DNA of 64,000 nucleotides, taken from the NCBI RefSeq assembly GCF_017571495.1, contig NZ_JAGETZ010000001.1, forward strand, positions 682,001 to 746,000. Direction: 5' to 3'. Each line of letters starts with the position of its first letter. Position 1 is the stretch's first letter. The notes below the pieces were generated by a model, which made no database searches, was not told the origin of the DNA, and saw only the letters and a program-made list of their open reading frames with translations. Below, one piece after another: positions 14,232 to 22,969 of the stretch. A program made the translations under genes and the position numbers. This DNA is from Hymenobacter negativus. GTDB lineage: Bacteria > Bacteroidota > Bacteroidia > Cytophagales > Hymenobacteraceae.

Positions 14232-15458
14232 ATGAAAAAATCTTTACGGCTCACGCTTTCTTTAGTTGGTATGTGGATAGGTCTGGCGTTGCCTGTGCAG
14301 GCTCAGACACCGACACCGGCAGCCCATAGCGTCATCCCATGGTTCACAGTACAAAACAAGGCTCTGGTGGTGCAAACCGGCAACAAAGCCAAGCCCCTTA
14401 CCCAAGACGTGGCCCTTCCCAACGGTGTTCGCTTGGAATACCGCACCCAATCGGTGCTGCTCACAAATGGCACCCGGGTACACATGCAAGAAGGCGACTT
14501 GCTCAGCTTGAATGGAGAATACGTGCCGAAAAACCCTCCCGCCGAATCAGCCGCTACAACCGAAGCCACCGCCCCCTCTGTAGCAGCAGAGCCTGCTCCG
14601 GTAGCAGCTCCGGCTCCAGCAGTTCCAACTCCAGCTCCGGCGGCCAGCCCGGCGGCCTTCACGTTTCGGCCAACGGCACCGGTTGGTGGCAAGCTCAAGG
14701 GCGTGGTAGAGTTGGGGGCCAGCGGCTTCAATATGTTCATTGTGCGCATTGATGGCCAACACAACTGGCAGCTAGAGAAATCCGAATTCGGCAACAGCTT
14801 GGTGATGGAAAACATGGCTACCGCGGACGATATCCGCAGCGGCCTCAAGGCTTACATCGGTAAAATGCTGGATTTTGGGGTAAACGGGCGCGACATTTAT
14901 TTCGTGGTCAGCTCCGGGGCAGCCACCGCCGACGTGACGCGCCGCATCGTGCAGGAGCTGGAAAGCCTGAAATACAAGGTGAACACCGTGACGCCCGAGC
15001 GCGAAGGCACCCTGGGCCTGCGGGCTGCCCTGCCCAATGCCTACGCCGATAAAGCCTTCGTGCTGGACATTGGCTCGGCCAACAGCAAGATTTCCTGGCT
15101 GGAACGTGGCCTGCCACAATCACTGGATACCCATGGCTCTAAGTATTATGAGAAAGGCCTCAACGACGCCATCGTGGCCACGGAAGTAAAAGTCAAGGCC
15201 GGGCAGGTACCCGCCAAGCTGCGCCGCACCTGCTTCATCATTGGCGGGGCTCCCTACGAGTTGGCCAAGGCCGTGCGCCAGGGCCAAGAGCCTTTCACAG
15301 TGCTAAGTGCGCCCAGCGCCTATGCGTCGCCGGCTGGGGCGAAGGGCAAAGCGGGACTCAACATCTACCGGGCGGTGGCAGATGCTACCGGCTGCCAGCA
15401 GTTCGTGTTCGGCTACGATGCCAACTTTACCATCGGCTACCTGCTCTCGCTGCCGTAG
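14232..15458 (+). CDS. Exported DUF6799 plus Ppx/GppA-like (ASKHA fold) protein, 408 aa
   Basis: A signal peptide (RLTLSLVGMWIGLALPVQAQ region) is followed by a DUF6799 domain at about 36-100 (ALVVQTGNKAKPLTQDVAL). A Pro/Ala linker comes next, then from about 155 a domain with the plan of exopolyphosphatases: VVELGASGFNMFIVRID (first phosphate loop), FVVSSGA, TPEREGTLGL (the Ppx GEEEA position) and FVLDIGSANSKISW (second phosphate loop). CFIIGGAPYELA and a QFVFGYDANFTIGYLLSLP end follow. It is clearly paralogous, over half identical by eye, to 31017-32021. Export is odd for this normally cytoplasmic fold. No enzymatic activity is proven, since several glycines and acidic residues of the family are changed. 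Confidence 0.78.
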   Translation: MKKSLRLTLSLVGMWIGLALPVQAQTPTPAAHSVIPWFTVQNKALVVQTGNKAKPLTQDVALPNGVRLEYRTQSVLLTNGTRVHMQEGDLLSLNGEYVPKNPPAESAATTEATAPSVAAEPAPVAAPAPAVPTPAPAASPAAFTFRPTAPVGGKLKGVVELGASGFNMFIVRIDGQHNWQLEKSEFGNSLVMENMATADDIRSGLKAYIGKMLDFGVNGRDIYFVVSSGAATADVTRRIVQELESLKYKVNTVTPEREGTLGLRAALPNAYADKAFVLDIGSANSKISWLERGLPQSLDTHGSKYYEKGLNDAIVATEVKVKAGQVPAKLRRTCFIIGGAPYELAKAVRQGQEPFTVLSAPSAYASPAGAKGKAGLNIYRAVADATGCQQFVFGYDANFTIGYLLSLP

Positions 15459-15479
15459 CCCTGCTCCCGCATATGCCAC

Positions 15480-15517
15480 AAAAGGCTCTGTACCGCCTTG
15501 ATGCATAGCCTTTTTTG
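15480..15517 (+). terminator. Probable rho-independent terminator
   Basis: AAAAGGCT at 15480-15487 and AGCCTTTTTT starting at 15507 form a short stem ending in a T run, 22 bases after the preceding stop codon. Confidence 0.6.
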
Positions 15518-15617
15518 TACGCGCCGTGCTGCCTCTATTGAGTCTGACTGGAGCCGCTGGCGCAAGAATGTCGTTCTTTGAGGTTGGTTCTGTAATTACT
15601 GCCCCACTTTTCATTGC

Positions 15618-17015
15618 ATGGCAAAATCTCGTTTACCCCTTATTGCAATCCTTTTGGCCGTCCTGGCTGGAATTGCTACCTTATTGGTAGCCAACAATTT
15701 ATTTACATTATCGCCGGCCGTGCCTGCTGCCGCCCGTTGGGTGGCGCTGCTGGCCATTGGTGCCGCGGTGGCACCACGGCGCTCTCTCACCCTCTGGATT
15801 GTGGTGAGCATGCTGGTTGGTATCGAGTTGGGCCACGACGCACCAGGCGTAGCCATGAACCTGAAAGTACTGAGTGACGCCTTCTTGCGGCTAGTGAAAA
15901 CCATCATTGCCCCGCTGGTTTTTGCTACCCTGGTGGTCGGCATCGCGGGCCACGCCGACCTTAAGCAAGTGGGGCGTATGGGCATTAAAGCCTTGGTTTA
16001 TTTTGAAGTGGTGACCACGTTCGCGCTGTTTATCGGCCTGGCCGCCATCAACCTGACCAAGGCCGGCGTGGGCATCAGCAAGGCCGGGGTGAAGGAGGAA
16101 GCACTAACTGCTGCTGCGCCCCAAACCGCGGCCGACATTATCCTGCACATCTTCCCCGAAAACATTGCCAAGTCAGTATCCGAAGGCCAAGTACTGCAAG
16201 TAGTCATTTTCGCCATCATCTTCGCCATCGGTCTGGCCCTCACCCCCGAGCGGCCCCGTCGCGTGATGCTGGAGTTCTGCGAAAGCCTGTCGGAAGTTAT
16301 GTTCAAGTTCACCAACGTGGTGATGTATTTCGCGCCGCTGGGCGTGGGCGGAGCCCTGGCCTACACCGTGGGCAAGATGGGTTTTGCTCCCTTGCTCAAT
16401 GCTTTTCAACTGCTGCTCACGCTCTACGGAGCGCTGGCGGCCTTTGTGCTGCTTGTACTACTGCCAGTGGCTTTCCTGGCTCGCCTGCCACTCAAGCGCT
16501 TCATTGCAGCCGTGGCCGAGCCGGTGAGCATAGCCTTCGCCACTACCTCATCCGAAGCGGCGCTGCCCCGGGCCATGGAGGCCATGGAAAGCATCGGGGT
16601 GCCGCGCCGCATCGTGGCCTTCGTCATGCCAACGGGCTACTCGTTCAACCTCGATGGCACCACCCTCTACCTCTCGCTCGCGGCGGTGTTCGTGGCCCAG
16701 GCGGCCGGGGTGCCCCTCACCTTTGGACAGCAGCTGCTGATGGTGTTCACGCTCATGCTCACCAGCAAAGGCGTGGCGGGCGTGCCGCGGGCCTCCCTGG
16801 TTATTCTACTGGCTACGGTAGCCTCGTTCAACCTTCCGGCCTGGCCGGTGTTCATCATTCTCGGCATTGATGCGCTGATGGATATGGCGCGCACCGCCGT
16901 CAACGTATTGGGCAACTGCCTAGCCTCGGCCGTGGTAGCCCGCTGGGAGGGCGAGTTTGTGGACGACTACCGCGGACCCGACCCAACAGCTGAGCCGTTA
17001 ACGGTTGCGCAATAG
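15618..17015 (+). CDS. Dicarboxylate/amino acid:cation symporter (DAACS family), 465 aa
   Basis: An inner-membrane transporter of the GltP/DctA family that takes up glutamate, aspartate or C4-dicarboxylates with Na+ or H+. It has about eight membrane helices and two re-entrant loops. Family motifs are LVKTIIAPLVFATLVVGIAG, the serine-rich hairpin AFATTSSEAALPRAMEAM, the NLDGTTLY sodium/substrate motif and the second hairpin TSKGVAGVPRAS. The length is a little above the usual 420-450, owing to the extra N-terminal segment with two hydrophobic helices. Substrate choice cannot be fixed from sequence. Confidence 0.93.
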   Translation: MAKSRLPLIAILLAVLAGIATLLVANNLFTLSPAVPAAARWVALLAIGAAVAPRRSLTLWIVVSMLVGIELGHDAPGVAMNLKVLSDAFLRLVKTIIAPLVFATLVVGIAGHADLKQVGRMGIKALVYFEVVTTFALFIGLAAINLTKAGVGISKAGVKEEALTAAAPQTAADIILHIFPENIAKSVSEGQVLQVVIFAIIFAIGLALTPERPRRVMLEFCESLSEVMFKFTNVVMYFAPLGVGGALAYTVGKMGFAPLLNAFQLLLTLYGALAAFVLLVLLPVAFLARLPLKRFIAAVAEPVSIAFATTSSEAALPRAMEAMESIGVPRRIVAFVMPTGYSFNLDGTTLYLSLAAVFVAQAAGVPLTFGQQLLMVFTLMLTSKGVAGVPRASLVILLATVASFNLPAWPVFIILGIDALMDMARTAVNVLGNCLASAVVARWEGEFVDDYRGPDPTAEPLTVAQ

Positions 17016-17231
17016 AATTATTTTTATACCCATCGAACTAAAAATATCATTGACCGGTTAATTTTATGCCATTACAAAAGAATTTCGCACCTTTTACCGA
17101 AAAAAGGCTGGATAGCTGATGTAAATCATCTAATTTTACAGCATAACCCGGAAGCAGGTTCCACTATGTTTCGTGAGGTCATCACAATTTAATATTCCCC
17201 TTTAATAATATTAACTTTCTACCTTACTACT
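17016..17231. other. AT-rich intergenic region, no gene
   Basis: The 216 bases between the symporter and the next lipoprotein gene are strikingly AT-rich compared with the flanks. They hold no open frame or strong hairpin. Words such as TTGACCGG and TTAATATTCCCCTTTAATAA suggest a promoter region, but no full consensus is visible. Confidence 0.4.
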
Positions 17232-17891
17232 ATGAAACTAGTCCGCCCTTTTGCGCTGCTGGCCCTGGCCCCTACCCTGTTGCTGGCACCTGCCTGTGTT
17301 TCGGTTAAAAACCAGATGCGGAGCACGCCCACAGCCTCCATCTCCAAACGTCTGCCTGCACTCGAAGTACTGGCCGACCAAGGCCCCCTGGCAATGAACG
17401 ACGGTGCCCTCCCCGAGGACCCGCTCAAGCTGTTTCAACAAGAGTGCCGCGTCAACCTGACCGAACCCACCGATACCGCTACCTACGGCTACGCCAAACT
17501 GGTGGTAAAAAAGGTAAAGACCCTGCGTACCGGCCGTGCTGTGCAGGGCTTGCAGGTGCTCACTTTCATGGTACCCGCCGTGCTGGGCATTCCGCTGGAG
17601 TGGTATAAGACTACCCTGCAAGCCGAAGTGCAGGTGAGCGACGCCGCCGGCAACCTGCTGGGTTCCTATGCCGGCACGGGCAACTCTGAAGTGAAAGTGG
17701 CCATGTACCACGGCTACTCGCAAACTGCTGCCCCCCGCTTGGCCGACATCATTGCCCTGCGCGGAGCTATGGCCCAGATTCGCCCGCAGCTTGATACGGC
17801 TACCGCCCGCCTACGTCCCCTGCTGATGGCCGGCGGCACGGTGGAAAACCCCACATTGCCCGCTTCGTCTTCGGTGAAGGAAAACCGCTAG
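17232..17891 (+). CDS. Putative lipoprotein, 219 aa
   Basis: The start MKLVRPFALLALAPTLLLAP is a lipoprotein signal with the cysteine at about residue 22 (APAC). The mature protein has a middle hydrophobic stretch (LQVLTFMVPAVLGIPLEW) and beta-type segments (LQAEVQVSDAAGNLLGSYAG). No family is recognised. The C-terminal Pro/Ser tail is low complexity. It is monocistronic, with an AT-rich leader and a hairpin behind it. Confidence 0.72.
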   Translation: MKLVRPFALLALAPTLLLAPACVSVKNQMRSTPTASISKRLPALEVLADQGPLAMNDGALPEDPLKLFQQECRVNLTEPTDTATYGYAKLVVKKVKTLRTGRAVQGLQVLTFMVPAVLGIPLEWYKTTLQAEVQVSDAAGNLLGSYAGTGNSEVKVAMYHGYSQTAAPRLADIIALRGAMAQIRPQLDTATARLRPLLMAGGTVENPTLPASSSVKENR

Positions 17892-17945
17892 GTTATTTTT
17901 TATTTTTATCTGATTCAATTTTACCAGAGCTATTAACGTTGAACA

Positions 17946-18002
17946 AGGCCCGTAGCGCCTCACTTCCCGGCTGGGCGGTGGGTGCTACGGGCCTTATCTT
18001 TG
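17946..18002 (+). promoter_or_regulatory. Hairpin followed directly by a -7 promoter box
   Basis: AGGCCCGTAGC (17946-17956) pairs with GCTACGGGCCT (17984-17994). TATCTTTG follows at 17995-18002, eight bases before the ATG of the next gene. The hairpin may end the upstream transcript while the box starts a nearly leaderless one. No -33 TTG is seen at the right distance. Confidence 0.5.
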
Positions 18003-18009
18003 GCACGAC

Positions 18010-18528
18010 ATGGCATCAACTTCCTCTCTTCGGCTTATTACGTTATTCATGGGCATGTTGCTGAGTGGCTGCTGCGCCAATAACGTGTGCAACTGCAATG
18101 ATGAGCAGGAGGATTCTATTAAGTTGCGCTTAACGCCTGACCCATCTGGAATCAACGGGTTTTCAGCTACCGAACTCGACACCATCATCATTAAGCGCTT
18201 TCCAAAGAAGTTCACTAGTCTTACTGTCCCGGAATCGGTGACGCTACCACGCACAGGTGAATCCATCGAGTTAAGTAATACCGCACCTTTCACGCGAAAT
18301 GGGTCCGCCCGGCTCAGCCAGTACCGCTACGTGATACAATACCTCAAGGACCAACAAAACAGTAGGCCTATACTCACCAATGCTCTGGTTATCGATAGCG
18401 TACTGCTTAAGGGCAGCTACGACGGCTCCGGTTGCTGCACCTGTTATCACAACACTGCCAAAGGTGTTTACCTAAACGGTCAGCTAACGGACCTCCAGCA
18501 GAATTCTGTCCTGACCATTCCAAAATAA
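18010..18528 (+). CDS. Cysteine-rich lipoprotein, 172 aa
   Basis: The N-terminus (LRLITLFMGMLLSGCCANNV) is a lipoprotein signal with the lipid cysteine in LSGCC. The mature protein is unusual for its cysteines: a CCANNVCNCN cluster directly after the lipobox and GCCTCYHN near the end. The two clusters may form disulfides or bind metal. No family is recognised. Base composition is lower in GC than its neighbours, hinting at recent gain. A TATCTTTG box lies just before the start. Confidence 0.7.
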   Translation: MASTSSLRLITLFMGMLLSGCCANNVCNCNDEQEDSIKLRLTPDPSGINGFSATELDTIIIKRFPKKFTSLTVPESVTLPRTGESIELSNTAPFTRNGSARLSQYRYVIQYLKDQQNSRPILTNALVIDSVLLKGSYDGSGCCTCYHNTAKGVYLNGQLTDLQQNSVLTIPK

Positions 18529-18601
18529 CCGGGTCGGTAGCGCACACCGTATAGCCTACACCGCGCTGCAACGATTGGCCGGGCCACCGTGTTTTCGTCT
18601 T

Positions 18602-20944
18602 ATGCCCGCCTCCACTCCTCTTTTAGTGCCGGTAGCCCCAGCCCTGGCTTCGGTTTTTCCCTTTCGCTCCACGCTCAGCCTGGAGCCGCTCATTGCCTAC
18701 TGGCACGCCCGCGAAAACGCGACCAATGCCGGGGTAGCTCTGCTGGCGCGCGCCATCGGCGAGCAGGTAGCCGCCGCCGCCTGGTGCCGGGGTCCTATCA
18801 CCGATTACTCGGTACTGGAATGCAACTGCGACTTGGTGGAAACCCTGATGCTGGCGGTTTTTCCACCGGCGTCGTTTGCCAACGACATTATTGGGGTCAT
18901 TGGCCCGTTTCAGCGGCGCAGCTTCTATTCGACGCAGCATTTCGAGGATGTGATGCTCAACAAGGACCGCATCATCAAGCAACCGTTGAATGTGGACCTG
19001 GCGGCCATGGAGCGGCGCCTGAGCCTGATGGCTTACCAACTGGTGTTGCAGCGGGTGTACAACACGGAGCTGCCTTCCCAGGGTACGATTGTGTTTACGG
19101 TTCCCGATTATAAAATCGGCCTTTACCGGCATTATGGACTGGATTTCAACTCTGATTTTGTGACGGTGAAAGTGGTGGGTGAACCACCAACGCTGAACGC
19201 CGAGCAGCTGGACCTGCTGCTGCACAACCGCCACCGGCTGGAAGTGTGGCAGGCTTTGCTGCCAGCCGAGCATTTTGAGCTTGAAGGATTCAATGTGTTG
19301 CAGTTGGTGGACGTGACCGACCAGGAAATCCTGTCGGAGCTGAAATACGACCTATTGGAGCGCGATGTGCTCCAAACGCCCGCCCGGTTTGAGCAGATTC
19401 AGGAAAAGCTGCGGGTGCTGTTTGCGCAGCCGGCCCTGCAGTTGGGTATTGCGGCGTATGATGAGAAAAAGCGGGCCTTTGTGGATTTTGGCCGCAAAAT
19501 CAACCACAGCTTCATCACCAAGCAGGTGCAGCACCAGTCGGCCAATGGCAGCTTCCGGCTGATATACGACCGCCTGCTTCGCGAGCGCGAGCCCTTAGTG
19601 CTAAAGGACGTAGCCACGGCCGACATCCCGGAGGACCTGCGCCAGCAGATTCTCAGCCTCGGCATTCACTCAGCCATTTTGGCGCTGCTGCCTTATGGCA
19701 ACGATACCGTGGGCCTGCTGGAACTGGGCTGCCCTACCGTGAACGGGCTCGATGAGTTTGATATGGACAAGGTGGCGCAGTTCGTACCACTGTTTGCCGT
19801 AGCGGTGAAGCGCAATGCGGAAGACCTGCAAACGCGGGTGCAAGCCATTATCCAGCAGAAATTTACGGCCATTCACCCCACTATGGAATGGCGCTTTGCC
19901 GATGCAGCCCGTAACCTGCTCACCAAGCTAGACGATGGCAACCGCACCGCCGAGATGGAACCCATCGTGTTTGAAGAAGTGTACCCTTTGCACGGCTCCT
20001 GCGACATTCGGGGTAGCAGCACGGTGCGCAACGAGGCCATTCAGGGTGACCTGATTGAGCACCTCACGCTGGCCAACAAGGTGTTGAAAAAGGCTTCGGA
20101 ATACCAGCAGTTGCCCATTCTGGACGAGCTAAAATTTTACGTAACCAAGCACCTGAAACGGCTGCGCGATGGCCTGCTTTCCGGCGACGAAGCCAACATC
20201 TACGATTCGCTGAAGCGCGAAGTAGAGCCCCTGTTCGAGTATCTGGCGACGCACACACCCGATTTACGCCCAGTCATCACCAATTACTGGGACAACATCG
20301 ACCCTCGGCTGGGCATCCTCTACAAGCGCCGCCAGGACTTCGAAACCAGCGTAACCACGCTGAACGATGCCGTGAGCGACTACCTCGACGAGGAGGAGGA
20401 AAAGGCCCAGCAGATGTTTCCACACTACTTCCAACGCTATAAAACCGATGGCGTGGAGTTCAACATTTATGTGGGTAGCACGCTGGTCGAGGATAAGCCC
20501 TTCGACTTGGTTTTCTTAAAAAACCTGCGTCTCTGGCAGTTGCTGACCATGGTAGAAATCACGCGTCGCACCGCTGCACTGAAGGCTACGCTGCCCGTTC
20601 CGCTCGATACGACCCAGCTCATCCTCATTCACGGCCAGCCGCTGAGCATCCGTTTCCGGCAGGATGAGCGCCAGTTTGATGTAGATGGCGCCTACAACAT
20701 TCGCTACGAAATCATCAAGAAGCGCATTGACAAAGCCACCGTGCTAGGCACCGGCGAGCGCCTTACCCAGCCCGGAACCATCGCGCTGGTGTATGCCCAA
20801 AGCCGCGAAGCCGTGGAATATTACGAGTACATCGACTACTTACAGGACCGCGGCCTACTCATGCCCGGCGTGGAGGAGCTGGAACTCGAAGAACTACAGG
20901 GAGTGAAAGGGCTGTTGGCCTTGCGGGTACAGGTGCAGTTGTAG
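18602..20944 (+). CDS. Large GAF-domain protein, 780 aa
   Basis: A soluble cytoplasmic protein of the Bacteroidota type annotated as GAF domain protein. The start at 18602 (MPASTPLLVPVAP) is preferred over an upstream GTG. The GAF-like region lies in the middle, with ILALLPYGNDTVGLLELGC at about 360 as the typical GAF strand pair. A long helical region follows (LTLANKVLKKASEYQQLPIL and LDEEEEKAQQMFPHYFQRYK). The C-terminal part ends VEELELEELQGVKGLLALRV. No output domain such as kinase, cyclase or HTH is visible, so its signal route is unknown. It stands as a single gene. Confidence 0.78.
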   Translation: MPASTPLLVPVAPALASVFPFRSTLSLEPLIAYWHARENATNAGVALLARAIGEQVAAAAWCRGPITDYSVLECNCDLVETLMLAVFPPASFANDIIGVIGPFQRRSFYSTQHFEDVMLNKDRIIKQPLNVDLAAMERRLSLMAYQLVLQRVYNTELPSQGTIVFTVPDYKIGLYRHYGLDFNSDFVTVKVVGEPPTLNAEQLDLLLHNRHRLEVWQALLPAEHFELEGFNVLQLVDVTDQEILSELKYDLLERDVLQTPARFEQIQEKLRVLFAQPALQLGIAAYDEKKRAFVDFGRKINHSFITKQVQHQSANGSFRLIYDRLLREREPLVLKDVATADIPEDLRQQILSLGIHSAILALLPYGNDTVGLLELGCPTVNGLDEFDMDKVAQFVPLFAVAVKRNAEDLQTRVQAIIQQKFTAIHPTMEWRFADAARNLLTKLDDGNRTAEMEPIVFEEVYPLHGSCDIRGSSTVRNEAIQGDLIEHLTLANKVLKKASEYQQLPILDELKFYVTKHLKRLRDGLLSGDEANIYDSLKREVEPLFEYLATHTPDLRPVITNYWDNIDPRLGILYKRRQDFETSVTTLNDAVSDYLDEEEEKAQQMFPHYFQRYKTDGVEFNIYVGSTLVEDKPFDLVFLKNLRLWQLLTMVEITRRTAALKATLPVPLDTTQLILIHGQPLSIRFRQDERQFDVDGAYNIRYEIIKKRIDKATVLGTGERLTQPGTIALVYAQSREAVEYYEYIDYLQDRGLLMPGVEELELEELQGVKGLLALRVQVQL

Positions 20945-20956
20945 AAGCGCCCAGCC

Positions 20957-21032
20957 TGTCATGCCGGGCGGAGCAGAGGTGCCTCACGTGAGAATCGCTG
21001 TCATCCCTCGCTTTGCTCAGGATGACAGCTGC
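20957..21032. repeat. Decayed TGTCATCC-type repeat
   Basis: CCTGTCATGCCGGGCGGAGC and a second CTGTCATCCCTCGCTTTGCT followed by CAGGATGACAGC show the TGTCATCCTGAGC words seen at 56463 and 62789. It lies between two convergent genes. Pairing is weak, and only the right half (TGTCATCC and GGATGACA) makes a stem. Confidence 0.55.
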
Positions 21033-21043
21033 GGTTTATTCAC

Positions 21044-21736
21044 CTATTCGTTCGGCGCTCCTTCTTCCAACACGGCCTTTTCTTCTTTCCAGAGGAGGTG
21101 GAGGCCTGCACGCATGGCAACCAGCCAGGCGGCCCCGCCAGCAAAACCCGCTACTACGTCGGTGGCATAGTGGGCGTGCAGGTATATCCGCGTGAGGCCG
21201 ATGAGTCCCGACCACAGCAGCAGCGGCAGCACCCAGCCGGGCCGGCCGAAATGCCGCGCCAGCAGCCAGGCTAAGCAGCCGTAGAACGTGAGCCCCAGCA
21301 TAGCGTGTCCGCTCGGAAAACTTAACCCCCAGGTATGCAATAGCTTGTTGGCAGGTCGGGGGCGGTTGAAGTATACTTTCAATAGCTGGTTTAGCAGGAC
21401 ACTGCCCAGCATGGTGAACACAAATTCCAGGGCCTCACGCCGATGCCCGGCGTGGCGCAGCCACAGCGGCGCAATAATGCTAGCCGGCAGCAAGAAGAAA
21501 AGCGACCCGAAGAAAGTCACAAAATCGGCAGGCCAGTCGAGCCATGGTTGTGCGTGCTGCCACCCGTTGACTACGCCCGTGGCCCAGCTGTCAAACGCCA
21601 TCGAATGATGCACAAAAACCACGCGCGCCATGTAGAAAAACATGGCAAATGCCACCACAAACAGTACAATGCCGAAGCCAACTTCGATGGTAAGCAGGCC
21701 AGCAAACGCCAGCAAACGGGAGGTAAGGCGATTCAT
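21044..21736 (-). CDS. PAP2-family membrane phosphatase, 230 aa
   Basis: A type 2 phosphatidic-acid phosphatase, probably acting on undecaprenyl-diphosphate or another lipid phosphate at the periplasmic face. The three signature motifs are present: KVYFNRPRP (KxxxxxxRP), SFPSGHAM (PSGH) and RIYLHAHYATDVVAG (SRxxxxxHxxxD, with T in place of the usual S). About six membrane helices are predicted. The ATG at 21736 gives the expected N-terminal helix; an upstream start at 21781 would only add polar residues. Confidence 0.9.
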   Translation of the reverse strand: MNRLTSRLLAFAGLLTIEVGFGIVLFVVAFAMFFYMARVVFVHHSMAFDSWATGVVNGWQHAQPWLDWPADFVTFFGSLFFLLPASIIAPLWLRHAGHRREALEFVFTMLGSVLLNQLLKVYFNRPRPANKLLHTWGLSFPSGHAMLGLTFYGCLAWLLARHFGRPGWVLPLLLWSGLIGLTRIYLHAHYATDVVAGFAGGAAWLVAMRAGLHLLWKEEKAVLEEGAPNE

Positions 21737-21794
21737 AGGCACACAGCAGCCAACAGGCGACTTAGCGAACAAGTAACTCAACTACGCAAAACGA

Positions 21795-21824
21795 AAAAAG
21801 CCGGTCCATGTGGACCGGCTTTTT
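21795..21824 (-). terminator. Rho-independent terminator of the tRNA transcript
   Basis: A perfect 14-bp stem (AAAAAGCCGGTCCA and complement) with a two-base loop. The A run on the + strand is a T run for the minus-strand tRNA ending just before it. Confidence 0.88.
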
Positions 21825-21831
21825 GTTTACG

Positions 21832-21913
21832 TGCGCTCGGAGAGACTCGAACTCTCACACCTTGCGGAACTGCCGCCTGAAGACAGCGCGTCTACCAATT
21901 TCGCCACAAGCGC
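21832..21913 (-). tRNA. tRNA-Leu(CAG)
   Basis: On the minus strand, GCGCTTG pairs with CGAGCGC as acceptor stem. The D-arm region GCGAAATTGGTAGACGC, the anticodon stem CTGTC/GGCAG around loop TTCAGGC (anticodon CAG), a long variable arm and the T arm GAGAGTTCGAGTCTCTC complete a class II tRNA of 82 bases. CCA is not encoded. Confidence 0.95.
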
Positions 21914-22103
21914 ATGCTGGGCTAAAAAGCCGCTCATTCGTGAGGAGGAGCGGCCTTTTGATGCTGCAAAGATAGCGCTTTGAATTGTAGCGACGCAAAC
22001 CCAGCTCCCAAATTTTTCTGCCAAATTCGACGCTGAAAGCTACCGCCAATTGTTTTTCAGCGACTTGTCGCGCCATTTTTTTTTGTTTTTCGCTGTTTTT
22101 TGC

Positions 22104-22793
22104 ATGTCAGAAGCTAATAACACCTCTTTTTTTACCCGCGAATCCCCGGAATCACTCGTTGGCTACGACCGGGTGGCTTGGTGTTACGATGTGCTGGCTG
22201 GTCTCGTCTTCGGCCCAGCACTGCGAAATGCCCAGCGGGCAGCGTTGGCAGGCTTGCCGGATAGGGCCCCGCACGTACTCATCCTGGGTGGCGGCACGGG
22301 CTGGGTACTGACGGAGGTATTGCGCCGCCGCCCAGCGGCCACGGTGCTCTACCTCGAAGCCTCGCCCCGGATGCTGGCCCGGTCCCGCGCCCGGTTGGCC
22401 CGCGAAATCCCAACCGCCATGGACCAGGTCGATTTCCGCCACGGTACGCAAGACGCGCTGCTACCAGGCGAAAAGTTCGACGTAGTAATCACCTTTTTTG
22501 TGCTCGACTGCATTGCAGCAGCAGAAATCACTGGGGCCCTGGCCCGACTGCGCGCTGCGCTGCGCCCGGGCGCGCCTTGGCTGCTGGCCGATTTCAGACC
22601 TGCCCGCCGGGGCTGGCGCTACTTGCTGCTCTTGGCAATGTATTTCTTTTTTCGCCTCACTACCGGGCTGCGGGCGCGGGAATTACCTCGACTACACCCC
22701 GCGCTGGCCCGGATAGGGATGAGGCCAGGCCAGCGCCGCTATTTCTTTTGGGGAGCGGTGGAAGGTATTGTTTTTCACGAATATGGCAGCTGA
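22104..22793 (+). CDS. Class I SAM-dependent methyltransferase, 229 aa
   Basis: The start MSEANNTSFFTRESPESLVG at 22104 avoids a hydrophobic upstream extension. The SAM fold is visible: VLILGGGTGWVLTEVL (motif I), VLYLEASPRMLARSRARL (motif II), DFRHGTQDALL, and FDVVITFFVLDCI (motif IV). A C-terminal hydrophobic helix (WRYLLLLAMYFFFRLTTGL, about residues 170-190) could attach it to the membrane, as in some lipid- or quinone-modifying methyltransferases. The substrate is unknown. The sequence before the start is AT-rich. Confidence 0.85.
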   Translation: MSEANNTSFFTRESPESLVGYDRVAWCYDVLAGLVFGPALRNAQRAALAGLPDRAPHVLILGGGTGWVLTEVLRRRPAATVLYLEASPRMLARSRARLAREIPTAMDQVDFRHGTQDALLPGEKFDVVITFFVLDCIAAAEITGALARLRAALRPGAPWLLADFRPARRGWRYLLLLAMYFFFRLTTGLRARELPRLHPALARIGMRPGQRRYFFWGAVEGIVFHEYGS

Positions 22794-22969
22794 GCACCTC
22801 CCTTGATATTTAATAACACTGTCTTACGTAGTTAAAACATAATTTTATCATTACCAAGAGCCATTAAGAGTATATTGCAGCTTATTCTATTGTAAATTTT
22901 CCGCAACTTTGCACTTAGTCCCTGCTCGACATCATTGCGCCATTCCTTGTTTTCCTATTATTTCTGTCC

